NCBI RefSeq assembly: GCF_963678635.1
Contig: NC_087068.1
Coordinates: forward strand, 7,159,907 to 7,223,906
DNA: 64,000 bases
Reading direction: 5' to 3'
Origin: Symsagittifera roscoffensis
Taxonomy: Eukaryota > Xenacoelomorpha > Acoela > Convolutidae
A program made the position numbers and the translations under genes. How positions within the stretch are numbered: the first letter of the stretch is position 1; each line of letters starts with the position of its first letter. The notes under the pieces were generated by a model, which was not told the DNA's origin, did no database searches, and worked only from the letters and a program-made list of their open reading frames with translations. Below are positions 11,082 through 24,300 of the stretch, in pieces.

Positions 11082-14000
11082 TCAAGTATTAAGATCCATC
11101 CAATTTGTTGAGTCTCTTTCAAAAGTAGCGAAATTGATTTTTGGCGGTGAATTGGAGAATTCAAAGCGTCCACAGTTGTCGAAGTTTGCATTGGAAGCTG
11201 ATGATTTCAGGTTTCCGCCAAGTATATGAAACTCTTTTGTCCGCAACCCCTATTTAACTAAATTTTTGGTCACCTCCTTCGTTGCACTAGTAGCTGACAC
11301 TTCATTTGTTGTATCAACAACATCTTCTTCATCGTCGGCTGAGTGTTGTCTTGTGTAATTTGATGCCTGTTAAGTTGGGTTGAAGTATTTTGTCAAGTCA
11401 TTGTCCAGGATTGAGCGACCATCGCATGTCCATATGCTGCTCGTTTGCATTGTTGACGTAGCTCTTTTTTGACTGTTTTCATCATTCAGCCTAGAGTTCA
11501 ACTCCTTTTCTAGTTTCCCAAATGATCTTTTGTCTTATTGGTGAGTTTATTATGAAACTTTATTTGTAGTAGTTTGTAGGTCGTTCCCTCACGGCTGTCT
11601 CTTGGTGTTGTTGATAGCGTCAACCAGTTTGTTTTAGTCGAAAGTTTTGATAGTTTGGTTTGGTTCAAAGTTACTACCAAAATTCTGAAAACTTTACGTT
11701 GTATTTTGGGTTCAACAAAACAATAGAAAAAATTGTGTCAAATTTGCAATGTTAAAAGTTATATAAACCACTAAGAGACGTAGAATAAATTTTTTCTTTC
11801 AATGGAATGAAAATTATTCCATTGCGTTCAAAAAGATTAGTAATGAAATAGTTAATCCTTCCTAAAAGACACATTTTGGCCTTAAACGTCTACCAAAAGC
11901 GAATTATGACGCATCACATCGAATTCTAGGGGCATCTTTAAAATAACTCCGTGGAAATAACATGAAAGGTTTTTTCATTTGCATCAAGATTTTCAAATCA
12001 CAACAAAGCAAAAAAAACTCGACCCAAAAAATTTAGAATTGCTAAAAATACTATGGGCAGTCGAACACAACAAAAATATTCAAAAATAAATTGCATTATT
12101 TAAATTTATGTTTTTCGATTTAGAAAGAACTACCGATCACAAAGCCCTCGTGTTTGTTCACTCTTTATATCGTAGCACAGACAAAACTTATCATAGTAGA
12201 TTAACTCGTTCGTTAGACAGATCACTACTTTCTAAAACCTCAATTAACCAGTTAGCGGGCAAAGATATGGGTTTTTTTAAACAGATAGTTAAAATTCCTT
12301 CGCTGAAAGCAGTCCCTAGCTGAAATTTTGCAAAATAACACTGCAATAAAACCAAGCGAATAAACACGAAACGTAAGCTGTAATGCAATAGCTTTTAAGC
12401 TAGAAAACTCCAACTTCGCAAAATTATCTTGTCGATTCTGATTTTCATTAATTCCAGTCTCCAAGTTTGTATTTGTAGGCGCAGTCGAACCAAACTTTGA
12501 TCCTCGAAATGTATTTCTTTGTTGGATTTTTCCGATGTTAACTTAACGGAATTGTTTATTTCCAGTTCATCGTTCTTCTATTTTTCAACTGTAAATACTA
12601 TTTTATCGATATAGTATGAAACAATAATCGTATGAATCAATCCAATATGATTTTTTTTTAGTCTGTCTAAGACTCCCATAAGTGAAAGCTAAAGAAATCA
12701 TCATATTCCGGTATGAAAACTTCTCATAAATTGAACTATCATCATCTCATCTTGCTTCAGTAAAAAATACCAAGAAAAATTTTAGTTGACTGAAAAACCT
12801 GTGGAAGTTTCCTCTTTTGGTTCAGAAAAAATATTAATGCTTCTGACATAAGAAGATGCGATATTAAATCCTTTAACTAAGGCATTCCACGAGAAAAAAG
12901 AATTAAAGAACTGCAAATACGTGGCATTTTTCTATCATTACATAAAAAACTGCATAAAACTGACATATTGCCGTACAATAACGCAAATATACCATCATGG
13001 CGTAACCTATAGTTAGTGCACAAAAGGCGGTGAGAATGTCAAAAAAATAATGCGTTTCTTTTGAAAAACTACCCGGTTTTTCTGAACCTAGGGAAAAAAT
13101 CGTTTTTCAAAATTTTTTTCCCTAAAAATTGCTTCTAATATTTTTTACCGATTAAGTCACTGATTTTCTACAAGAGTACACTCATTTTCTTTGAACTCCG
13201 AATTCTATTAGAGTTGACCACTTTTTTTGTTTAACCAGTCAAGAGTTTTAAAAGATTTGCTAACCCATTCATTTAAACTTATTATTTTGCCCAGTCTGAA
13301 AGCATAGATCAAATGGATTGGTGGAGAAACTTGTAAATACTGTAAGAAACAACTCCTTGCTATGTAATTTGATTTTTCCAAACCCTCATTAAGCAACAAA
13401 TTTATATGAATTATTTGGAATCAACGTTTTAAAATTCAATTTCATTAAAGTGCTATTCTTTTGAATAACACTTCGGCAAAAACTTGAATACATTTTGGAA
13501 ATCTTTAGCTTCAGATAATTTCATTGCCATTTAACACAAAAAAATCAATCGTTTCAAAGAATCGAGCTAGGAATTGGGGATTTAACAATCGAATCGAGGA
13601 TCGCTGAGTAGACGAGAGCACATTAACAGAAAAGCCTAAAAACAATAGAAAAAGATTAAGTTTCAGGCAATCAATCAAAAACGATCGGAGGACAACACAG
13701 CAGAATTTTTTCGGAGAAAAATTAACCACAAATCCGATATCACTTTTCGTAAATCCGGTAAAAAACATCTGCTTTCCATGACAATATACCTTTTCCGTAC
13801 TTTGCCAATCTAAATCTCGCAGCAGAAAAATCAGAAAAGTTTCTCAACCAACAAATCCAACTAAGATTCCTTCGACTCCGATGATCATAATTTAATCCTC
13901 ATCATAATTATCACACGAAATAGAAGGAAAACCACACACCAGCAACAAAGAAGGAAAAAAAACGACTGCAATGAAATCCTCAAGAAGTAAGAAAAAACGC

Positions 14001-14992
14001 CGTCAATTTCAGAAACCCGGTAGATAACACTAAAGTTATCACAAAAGTTAATAGAACTTTTGATTGAAATTCCGTATTTCATTAATCGGCAAAAACAATT
14101 AAAAACAGGGTTTTTGATTTTTAGATTTAAGATTTTTGCACATGGTTAGCGGAGAGTTTTACTTTTTATTGGCCTAATAGAGACATTGACTGCCTTGAAC
14201 TACATCTTTTTTTCTACAATTTATGTTCTTCAAAAACTCGTTTATGATACTGAATGTTTAAGCTTGAATCATTAAACGGCTAGAAAAAAAACGTTGCTCG
14301 AAACTTAGCTTTACAAGTATTTTCTTCAAACAGATCCAAAAACAAATAAAAGAGCAGTACTTACCAGGAACCAAATAATTCCGCTAGAATCAAATTTTCA
14401 CGGGCTGCTGAAAAATGCTAGTCTTACAGTTTTTATTTATGGATGCTGATCATTGACTCTATATTTTTCCATAGGAAAAAAATTGTATGAAATTAGTATG
14501 ACAAACTTTTTCCCATAAAATAAATCGTATGACTAGCATTTTTTCATAAAAGAAATTGTACGGTAAAAATTTCCAGAGATTGATATATTTTTTTTTGTTG
14601 CGCTTTGCATGTTTGTGTTTTGCCCTAAAACACAAAAATCGAAGAATGTCTTAGAAGAGGTCAACTTGGGTTAGAAGAGTTGGCAGAATTGGGGCAGAAT
14701 CTTCGTACTAATAAACCCCACTAGCTAAAGCTCGCGAGTATGATCGAGCAGCACGCAATATATACTTCGTCTGAAATACTAAACTATGCACTTCATTTTT
14801 CACCTGAACACTTTTCGCCAAAAATGTTCTCTTTAGATGAACATTAGTTTTCAAATATAGAATTCAAATTGCATTACTCATAGTACCCAAGCAGAGTTTT
14901 GTACGATTCATACACCTAATTAGGTGACAAAACTGTTTGAAAACTCCACTAGCTCAAATTATGACTTCGAGTAATATCTAGAATCGATTTCT
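11082..14992. other. Intergenic DNA downstream of the coiled-coil gene
   Basis: AT-rich sequence in which I find no supported exon, RNA gene or repeat array. The minus-strand frames at 12191-12464, 13208-13768 and 13885-14082 have no family motif. Confidence 0.4.
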
Positions 14993-14998
14993 TTTATT
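14993..14998 (-). terminator. Candidate poly(A) signal of the coiled-coil gene
   Basis: TTTATT on the plus strand is AATAAA on the minus strand, about 290 nt beyond the TGA at 15284-15286. Such hexamers are common in AT-rich DNA, so this is a candidate only. Confidence 0.3.
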
Positions 14999-15283
14999 CA
15001 AAAATTTGTAACTAGAAACCTCTATTAATTCTATTAATCTATAATATATTTTCAAATCGGGTAAATTTTTTGAGCTTTATGTAGGATGCATACCACATTT
15101 TGTTCATTGTAATTCTTCAGCACCGTTTTGTCAATATTTATAATTTCTAATCTCGAAAACTGGTTATGAGATCTGAAACAAAAATAAGCCCAGTGTAAAG
15201 CAAAAAAATTAGATCTGCGAATGTTTTTTAAATTTCAGGGTAAATTTGTTCGAGATGTTTCCTGCACCATAATTTCCATTGTT

Positions 15284-15386
15284 TCAAGCTCGTGGGGTTT
15301 CATCTTCTATATTTGAGTCCAATGCCGCACTCACTGTTCTGGACAAGAGAGATAAGTCTGAGCCAGACACAGAAGCTACTCCTCTA
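15284..15386 (-). CDS. Coiled-coil gene terminal coding exon
   Basis: The acceptor cttattttacag precedes T plus 34 codons. The T completes the Gly codon split by the preceding intron, and the frame runs RGVASVSGSDLSLLSRTVSA to a C-terminal EDETPRA and TGA (15284-15286). The exact phase match and the long T-rich tract before the acceptor support it as the last coding exon. Confidence 0.65.
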
Positions 15387-18300
15387 CTGTAAAATAAGCG
15401 GAAAATTAAGAAACATTTCATTTTCGTGATGTCATACTGGGATCTCGATTATTTGTAGGGAAGTTTTTGTTAAGACCACTTCACGAAATGGGCAGCAACT
15501 ATGAGAATTATGACTAAGTCGTGCTCCGTTGTTCAAAAGATATTTCAGAAAAGCTCAAAAACACCGATGGCCCAAAAAATGCTCAAAAAATGACAAAAAA
15601 TTCAAAATTCGTATCCAAAGAGCTAATCATTCAGCCAAAATTAGTGTGATAAAATAGTTACAAAAGGAAAAAGTTACTCCCCTCCTTTCGCTACTGTCAA
15701 TTTGTAGGGTTGGGATTGCAGAAAATGCCCTCTAATCAATCTCACCCGGCTGTTTGTCTGCGTCTGCCAGTAGACTGGGATCCTGCCACAGTCGATGCTT
15801 TGGACCCCACTAATGATTGGTGTGAACTCATTTTTCCTTCCCCTCCCCGACTTGTCTCTGTTCTGTCTGACTCCCCATTGTTCTGTTAGAAACAAAAGTA
15901 CTACCATATGTTTTTAATATTAAGAAGCCCCTCTAATTCCTAATTTGTCCCACGACTGCCAAAAACCCCTGTATTTTTCAAAAGGGGAGTAATTTTGCAA
16001 CTAGCCTCCGTTTACAGCCGTTGGGTTAGTTTTTCTAGGTGCAGGGGCTCTTTTGTTGCTAAAAAGGGAAAATTACCAAAAATATCAAAAAAAAACGAAA
16101 AATAGTCAAAGTATTCAGTTCATTAATTCTCTCAGTTCCCTCGAACCATCAATTATTACTGAAGATGAAAAATAATAAGTGTTTTGAACATTTTAAAACT
16201 AGACTTTCAAAATTGTTCATTCATTTTTCTATTTTTTTGGATAAATTTTGGATACTTTGATGATTCTGCGTACCTTCTGCTGTTGGAGTCTTTCAGTGAG
16301 TAGCTCTATCTGCTCTTCCAGCTCCATCTGCATCTGCTCCGCGCCTTCTGCGCTTCCCACTAGAAGATCCGCTAGTTTCACTTTTTCGTCTCTCTGAAAG
16401 TATAGTAAAAAAATGTAAGCAAGAGTAAAAGGCATCTGTACCAGTAGAACAGAACGTTTTGGCCACACGTTTCAGCCGAGTTGTTATTGCCAAAACAAAA
16501 TCTTTTTCCATTTTTTTTTTCATTTTTTTCATCTTTTTGGTGAACGCGAGAGGGACGCTAAAAAGTAGAACAGACGACTAAAATATTGCATTAACGTATA
16601 TTAATTAAAGTGTTCACCGTTTTTACTACATTCAAAACACTTGAAATAAACAATGACCCTTCAGTTGCTGCTCTAGTTTTTTGTTGCACGTTTCCACGCA
16701 ATTCAGGTACCAAAAAAATCATCTGGATGGCTATATCATAACAAATACCTAAGGTCTTATTTCGATTAATGCTAAAACAAATCCAAAAACTGTACTCCAT
16801 ATTGCGAAAACCGGTTGGAAACTTTTGTTTTTTAGACAAATTTAAAATTAAATTAAATTATATTTGTCTGAAAAGCAAAACTTCAATTCGATTCTTCTGG
16901 TCATTTAAAAAAGTTGCGGAAAATTCTTATCCAATAGCTCGGCTCTTTTCCGTCAGTAGTTATTGACAAATTTTTTGCTGAAAAAAATCACAGCGGGGGT
17001 GGTGGCACAACTTTTTTTAAAAAGTTTCGCCCCTCACACATTTCGCCCCTCACACGTTTCGCCCCTCACACGTTTCGCCCCTTACACAATTCGCCCCTCA
17101 CACATTTCGCCCCTCGCACGTTTCGCCCCTCACACATTTCGCCCCTCTCACGTTTCGCCCCTCACACGTTTCGCCATAACACGTTTCGCCCCTCACACGC
17201 TTCGCCCCTCACACGTTTCGCCCATAACACGTTTCGCCCCTCACACGTTTCGCCCCTCACACGTTTCACCCCTCACACATTTCACCCCTCACAAGTTTCG
17301 CCCCTCACACGTTTCGCCCCTCACACATTTCGCCCCTCAAACGTTTCGCCCCTCACACATTTCGCCCCTTGCACCTTTCGCCCCTCACACGTTTCGCCCC
17401 TCACACGTTTCGCCCCTTACACGTTTCGCCCCTCACACATTTCGCCCCTCGCACGTTTCGCCCCTCACACAATTCGCCCTCTCACGTTTCGCCACTCACA
17501 CGTTTCGCCCCTCACACGTTTCGCCCCTCACACGTTTCGCCTCTCACACGTTTCGCCCCTCACACTTATTGCCCCTCACACGTTTCGCCCCTCACACGTT
17601 TCGCCCCTCACACGTTTCGCCCCTCACACGTTTCGCCCCTCACACGTTTCGCACCTCACACGTTTCGCGCCTCACACGTTTCGCCCATCACACGTTTCGC
17701 CCCTCACACGTTTCGCCCCTCACACGCTTCGCCCCTCACACGTTTCGCCCCTCACACTTTTCGCGCCTCACACATTTCGCCCTAACACGTTTCGTCTCTC
17801 GCACGGTTCGCTCCTCACACGTTTCGCCCCTCACACGTTTCGCCCCTCACACGTTTCGCCCCTCGCACGTTTCGCCCCTCACACATTTCGCCCCTCACAC
17901 GTTTCGCCCCTCACACATTTCGCCCCTCACACATTTCGCCCCTCACACGTTTCGCCCCCCACACGTTTCGCCCCTCACACGTTTCGCACCTCACACGTTT
18001 CGCCCCTCACACGTTTCGCCCCTCACACGTTTCGCCCCTCACACATTTCGCCCCTCACACGTTTCGCCCCTCACACGTTTTGCACCTCACACATTTTGCC
18101 CCTCACAAGTTTCACCCCTCACACGTTTCGTCCCTCACACATTTATCTCCTCACAAGTTTCGACCCTCACAAGTTTCGACCCTCACACGTTTCCCCACTC
18201 ACACGTTTCGCCCCTCACACATTTCGCCCCTCACACGTTTCGCTCCTCACACATCTAGCCCCTCACACGTTTCGCCCCTCACACATTTCGCTCCTCTCAC

Positions 18301-21300
18301 GTTTCGCCCCTCACACGTTTCGCCCATAACACGTTTCGCCCCTCACACGTTTCGCACCTCAAACGTTTCGCCCCTCACACGTTTCGCCCCTCACACGTTT
18401 CACCCCTCACACATTTCACCCCTCACACGTTTCGCCCCTCACACGTTTCGCCCCTCACACATTTCGCCCCTCACAAGTTTCACCCCTCACACGTTTCGTC
18501 CCTCACACATTTATCCCCTCACAAGTTTCGACCCTCACAAGTTTCGACCCTCACACGTTTCGCCCCTCACACGTTTCGCCCCTCACACGTTTCGCCCCTC
18601 ACACGTTTCGCTCCTCACACATCTAGCCCCTCACACGTTTCACCCCTCACACATTTCGCTCCTCTCACGTTTCGCCCCTCACACGTTTCGCCCATAACAC
18701 GTTTCGACCCTCACACGTTTCGCCCCTCACACGTTTCGCCCTTCACACGTTTCGCCCCTCACACGTTTCACCCCTCACACGTTTCGCCCCTCACACGTTT
18801 CGCCCCTCACACGTTTCGCCCCTCACACATTTCGCCCCTCACACGTTTCGCCCCTCACACATTTCGCTCCTCACACGTTTCGCCCCTCACACATTTCGCC
18901 CCTCACACGTTTCGCCCCTCACACGTTTCGCCCCTTACACGTTTCGCTCCTCACACATTTCGCCCCTCGCACGTTTCGCCCCTCACACGTTTCGCCCCTC
19001 ACACATTTCGCCCCTCTCACGTTTCGCCCCTCACACGTTTCGCCCATAACACGTTTCGCCCTCACACGTTTCGCCCCTCACACGTTTCACCCAACACACG
19101 TTTCGCCCCTCACACGTTTGGCCCCTCACATGTTTCGCGCCTCACACATTTCGCCTCTCACACGTTTCGCCCCTCACACATTTCGCTCCTCACACGTTTC
19201 GCCTCTCACACATTTCGCCCCTCACACGTTTTGCCCCTCACACGTTTCGCCCCTTACACGTTTGACCCCTCACACGTTTCGCACCTCACACGTTTTACCC
19301 CTCACACGTTTCATCCCTCACACATTTCGCCCTCACACGTTTCGCCCCTCACACGTTTCGCCCCTCACACGTTTCGCCCCTCACACGTTTCGCCCCACAC
19401 ACGTTTCGCCTCTCACACGTTTCGCCCCTTACACGTTTCGCCCCTCACACGTTTCGCCCCTCACACGTTTCGCCCCTCACACGTTTCGCGCCTCACAAGT
19501 TTCGCGCCTCACACGTTTCGCGCCTCACACTTTTCGCCCCTCACACGTTTCGCCCCTCACACGCTTCGCCCCTCACACGCTTCGCCCCTCACACTTTTCG
19601 CGCCTCACACATTTCGACCTAAAACGTTTCGTCTCTCGCACGGTTCGCTCCTCACACGTTTTGCCCCTCACAAGTTTCACCCCTCGCACGTTTCGCCCCT
19701 CACACATTTCGCCCCTCCCACGTTTCGCCCCTCACACGTTTCGCCCCTCACACATTTCGCCCCTCTTTTGCCCCTCACACGTTTCGCCACTCACACAGTT
19801 CGCCCCTCACACGTTTCGCACCTCACACGTTTCGCCCCTCACACGTTTCGCCCCTCACACGTTTCGCCCCTCACATGTTTCGCCCCTCACACGTTTTGCA
19901 ACTCACACGTTTTGCAACTCACACATTTCGCCCCTCACAAGTTTCGTCCCTCACACGTTTCGCCCCTCACACGTTTCGCCCCTCACACATTTATCCCCTC
20001 ACAAGTTTCGCCCCTCACAAGTTTCGCCCCTCACACGTTTCGCCCCTCACACGTTTCGCTTCTCACACTTTTCGCGCCTCACACATTTCGCCCTAACACG
20101 TTTCGTCTCTCGCACGGTTCGCTCCTCACACGTTTCGCCCCTCATACGTTTCGCCCCTCGCACGTTTCGCCCCTCACACATTTCGCCCCTCACACGTTTC
20201 GCCCCTCACACATTTCGCCCCTCACACATTTCGCCCCTCACACGTTTCGCCCCCCACACGTTTCGCCCCTCACACGTTTCGCACCTCACACGTTTCGCCC
20301 CTCACACGTTTCGCCCCTCACACGTTTCGCCCCTCACACATTTCGCCCCTCACACGTTTCGCCCCTCACACGTTTTGCACCTCAAACATATCGCCCCTCA
20401 CAAGTTTCACCCCTCACACGTTTCGCCCCTCACACATTTCGCCCCTCACACGTTTCGCCCCTCACACATTTTGCCCCTCACACATTTCGCCCCTCACACG
20501 TTTCGCCCCTCACACATTTCGCCCCTCACACATTTCGCCCCTCACACGTTTCACCCCCCACACGTTTCGCCCCTCACACGTTTCGCACCTCACACGTTTC
20601 GCCCCTCACACGTTTCGCCCCTCACACATTTCGCCCCTCACACGTTTCGCCCCTCACACGTTTTGCACCTCACACATATCGCCCCTCACAAGTTTCACCC
20701 CTCACACGTTTCGCCCCTCACACATTTCGCCCCTCACACGTTTCGCCCCTCACACATTTCGCGCCTCACACATTTCGGCCCTCACACGTTTCGCCCCTCA
20801 CACATTTCGCCCCTCACACATTTCGCCCCTCACACGTTTCGCCCCCACACGTTTCGCCCCTCACACGTTTCGCACCTCACACGTTTCGCCCCTCACACGT
20901 TTCGCCCCTCACACGTTTCGCCCCTCACACGTTTCGCCCCTCACACGTTTCGCCCCTCACACGTTTTGCACCTCACACATATCGCCCCTCACAAGTTTCA
21001 CCCCTCACACGTTTCGCCCCTCACACATTTATCCCCTCACAAGTTTCGACCCTCACAATTTCGACCCTCACACGTTTCGCCCCTCACATGTTTCGCCCCT
21101 CACACATTTCGCCCCTCACACGTTTCGCTCCTCACACATCTAGCCCCTCACACGTTTCGCACCTCACACATTTCGCTCCTCTCACGTTTCGCCCCTCACA
21201 CGTTTCGCCCATAACACGTTTCGCCCCTCACACGTTTCGCCCCTCACACGTTTCGCCCCTCACACGTTTCGCCCCTCACACGTTTCACCCCTCACACGTT

Positions 21301-24300
21301 TCGCCCCTCACACGTTTCACCCCTCACACGTTTCGCCCCTCACACATTTCGCCCCTCACACGTTTCGCCCCTCACACATTTCGCTCCTCACACGTTTCGC
21401 CCCTCACACATTTCGCCCCTCACACGTTTCGCCCCTCACACGTTTCGCCCCTTACACGTTTCGCCCCTCACACATTTCGCCCCTCGCACGTTTCGCCCCT
21501 CACACGTTTCGCCCCTCACACATTTCGCCCCTCTCACGTTTCGCCCCTCACACGTTTCGCCCATAACACGTTTCGCCCCTCACACGTTTCGCCCCTCACA
21601 CGTTTCGCCCCTCACACGTTTCACCCAACACACGTTTCGCCCCTCACACGTTTCGCCCCTCACACATTTCGCTCCTCACACGTTTCGCCCCTCACACGTT
21701 TCGCCCCTCACACATTTCGCTCCTCACACGTTTCGCCCCTCACACGTTTCGCCCCTTACACGTTTCGCCCCTTACACGTTTCGCCCCTCACACATTTCGC
21801 CCCTCGCACGTTTCGCCCCTCACACGTTTCGCCTCTCACACATTTCGCCCCTCTCACGTTTCGCCCCTCACACGTTTCGCCCATAACACGTTTCGCCCCT
21901 CACACGTTTCGCCCCTCACACGTTTCGCCCCTCACACGTTTCGCCCCTCACACGTTTCACCCAACACACATTTCGCCCCTCACACGTTTCGCCCCTCACA
22001 CATTTCGCTCCTCACACGTTTCGCCCCTCACACGTTTCGCCCCTCACACATTTCGCTCCTCACACGTTTCGCCCCTCACACGTTTCGCCCCTTACACGTT
22101 TCGCCCCTTACACGTTTCGCCCCTCACACGTTTCGCCCCTCACACGTTTCGCGCCTCACACGTTTCGCTCCTCACACGTTTCGCCCCTCACACGTTTCGC
22201 CCCTCACACGTTTTGCCCCTCACACGTTTCGCGCCTCACACGTTTCGCGCCTCACACGTTTCGCGCCTCACACGTTTCGCGCCTCACGCTTTTCGCCCCT
22301 CACACGTTTCGCCCCTCACATGCTTCGCCCCTCACACTTTTCGCGCCTCACACATTTCGCCCCTCACACGCTTCGCCCCTCACACTTTTCGCGCCTCACA
22401 CATTTCGCCCTAACACGTTTCGTCTCTCGCACGGTTCGCTCCTCACACGTTTTGCCCCTCACACGTTTTGCCCCTCACACGTTTTGCCCCTCGCACGTTT
22501 CGCCCCTCACACATTTCGCCCCTCCCACGTTTCGCCCCTCACACGTTTCGCCCCTCACACATTTCGCCCCTCACACGTTTTGCCCCTCACACGTTTCGCC
22601 CTTCACACATTTCGCCCCTCACACGTTTCGCACCTCACACGTTTCGCCTCTCACACTTTTCGCCCCTCACACGTTTCGCCCCTCACACATTTCGCCCCTC
22701 ACATGTTTCGCCCCTCACACTTTTTGCAACTCACACGTTTTGCAACTCACACATTTCGCCCCTCGCAAGTTTCGCCCCTCACAAGTTTCGCCCCTCACAC
22801 GTTTCGCCCCTCACACGTTTCGCCCCTCACACATTTATCCCCTCACAAGTTTCGCCCCTCACAAGTTTCGCCCCTCACACGTTTCGCTCCTCACACGTTT
22901 CGCTCCTCACACGTTTCGCCCCTCACACATTTCGCCCCTCACATGTTTTGCCCCTCACACGTTTCGCCCCTCACACATTTCGCCCCTCACACGTTTCGCA
23001 CCTCACACGTTTCGCCTCTCACACGTTTCGCCCCTCACAAGTTTCGCCCCTCACACATTTCGCCCCTCACATGTTTCGCCCCTCACACGTTTTGCAACTC
23101 ACACGTTTTGCAACTCACACATTTCGCCCCTCGCAAGTTTCGCCCCTCACAAGTTTCGCCCCTCACACGTTTCGCCCCTCACACGTTTCGCCCCTCACAC
23201 ATTTATCCCCTCACAAGTTTCGCCCCTCACAAGTTTCGCCCCTCACACGTTTCGCTCCTCACACGTTTCGCCCCTCACACGTTTCGCCCCTCACACGTTT
23301 CGCTCCTCACACATTTAGCCCCTCACACGTTTCGCCACTCACACGTTTCGCCCCTCACACCTTTCGCCCCTCACACGTTTCGCCCCTCACACGTTTCGCC
23401 CCTCACACGTTTCGCCCCTCACACGTTTCGCCCCTCACACGTTTCGCCCCTCACACGTTTCGCCCTCATACGTTTCGCCCCTCACACTTTTCGCCCCTCA
23501 CACGTTTCGCCCCTCACACGTTTCGGCCCTCACACATTTCGCCCATCACACGTTTCACCCCTCACGCGTTTCGCCCCTGACACAATTTGCCCTCAAACGT
23601 TTTGCCCCTCACACGTTTCGCCCCTCACACATTTCGCCCCTCACACATTTCGCCCTTCACACGTTTCGCCCCTCACACGTTTCGCCCCTCACACGTTTTG
23701 CCCCTCGCATGTTTCGCCCCTCGCATGTTTCACCCCTCACACATTTCGCCCCTCACACGTTTCGCCCTTCACACGTTTCGCCCCCCACACGTTTCGCCCC
23801 TCACACGTCTAGCCACTCACACGTTTCGCCCCTCACACGTTTCGCCCCTCACACGTTTCGCCCCTCACACGTTTCGCCCCTCACACATTTATCCCCTCAC
23901 AAGTTTCGCCCCTCACAAGTTTCGCCCCTCACACGTTTCGCTCCTCAAACGTTTCGCCCCTCACACATTTCGCCCCTCACATGTTTCGCCCCTCACACGT
24001 TTTGCAACTCACACGTTTTGCAACTCACACATTTCGCCCCTCGCAAGTTTCGCCCCTCACAAGTTTCGCCCCTCACACGTTTCGCCCCTCACACATTTAT
24101 CCCCTCACAAGTTTCGCCCCTCACAAGTTTCGCCCCTCACACGTTTCGCTCCTCACACGTTTCGCCCCTCACACGTTTCGCCCCTCACACGTTTCGCTCC
24201 TCACACATTTAGCCCCTCACACGTTTCGCCACTCACACGTTTCGCCCCTCACACGTTTCGCCCCGCACACCTTTCGCCCCTCACACGTTTCGCCCCTCAC

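Noticed and set aside
15725-15890. Plus-strand frame starting MPSNQSHPAVCLRLPV
   Set aside because: It lies on the complement of the exon at 15746-15882, which has strong splice sites and an exact phase match to both neighbours.
16591-16839. Possible extra exon of the coiled-coil gene containing a LEQQLK-like frame
   Set aside because: The candidate acceptors give frames with stops or poor context, and the composition is like the intron.
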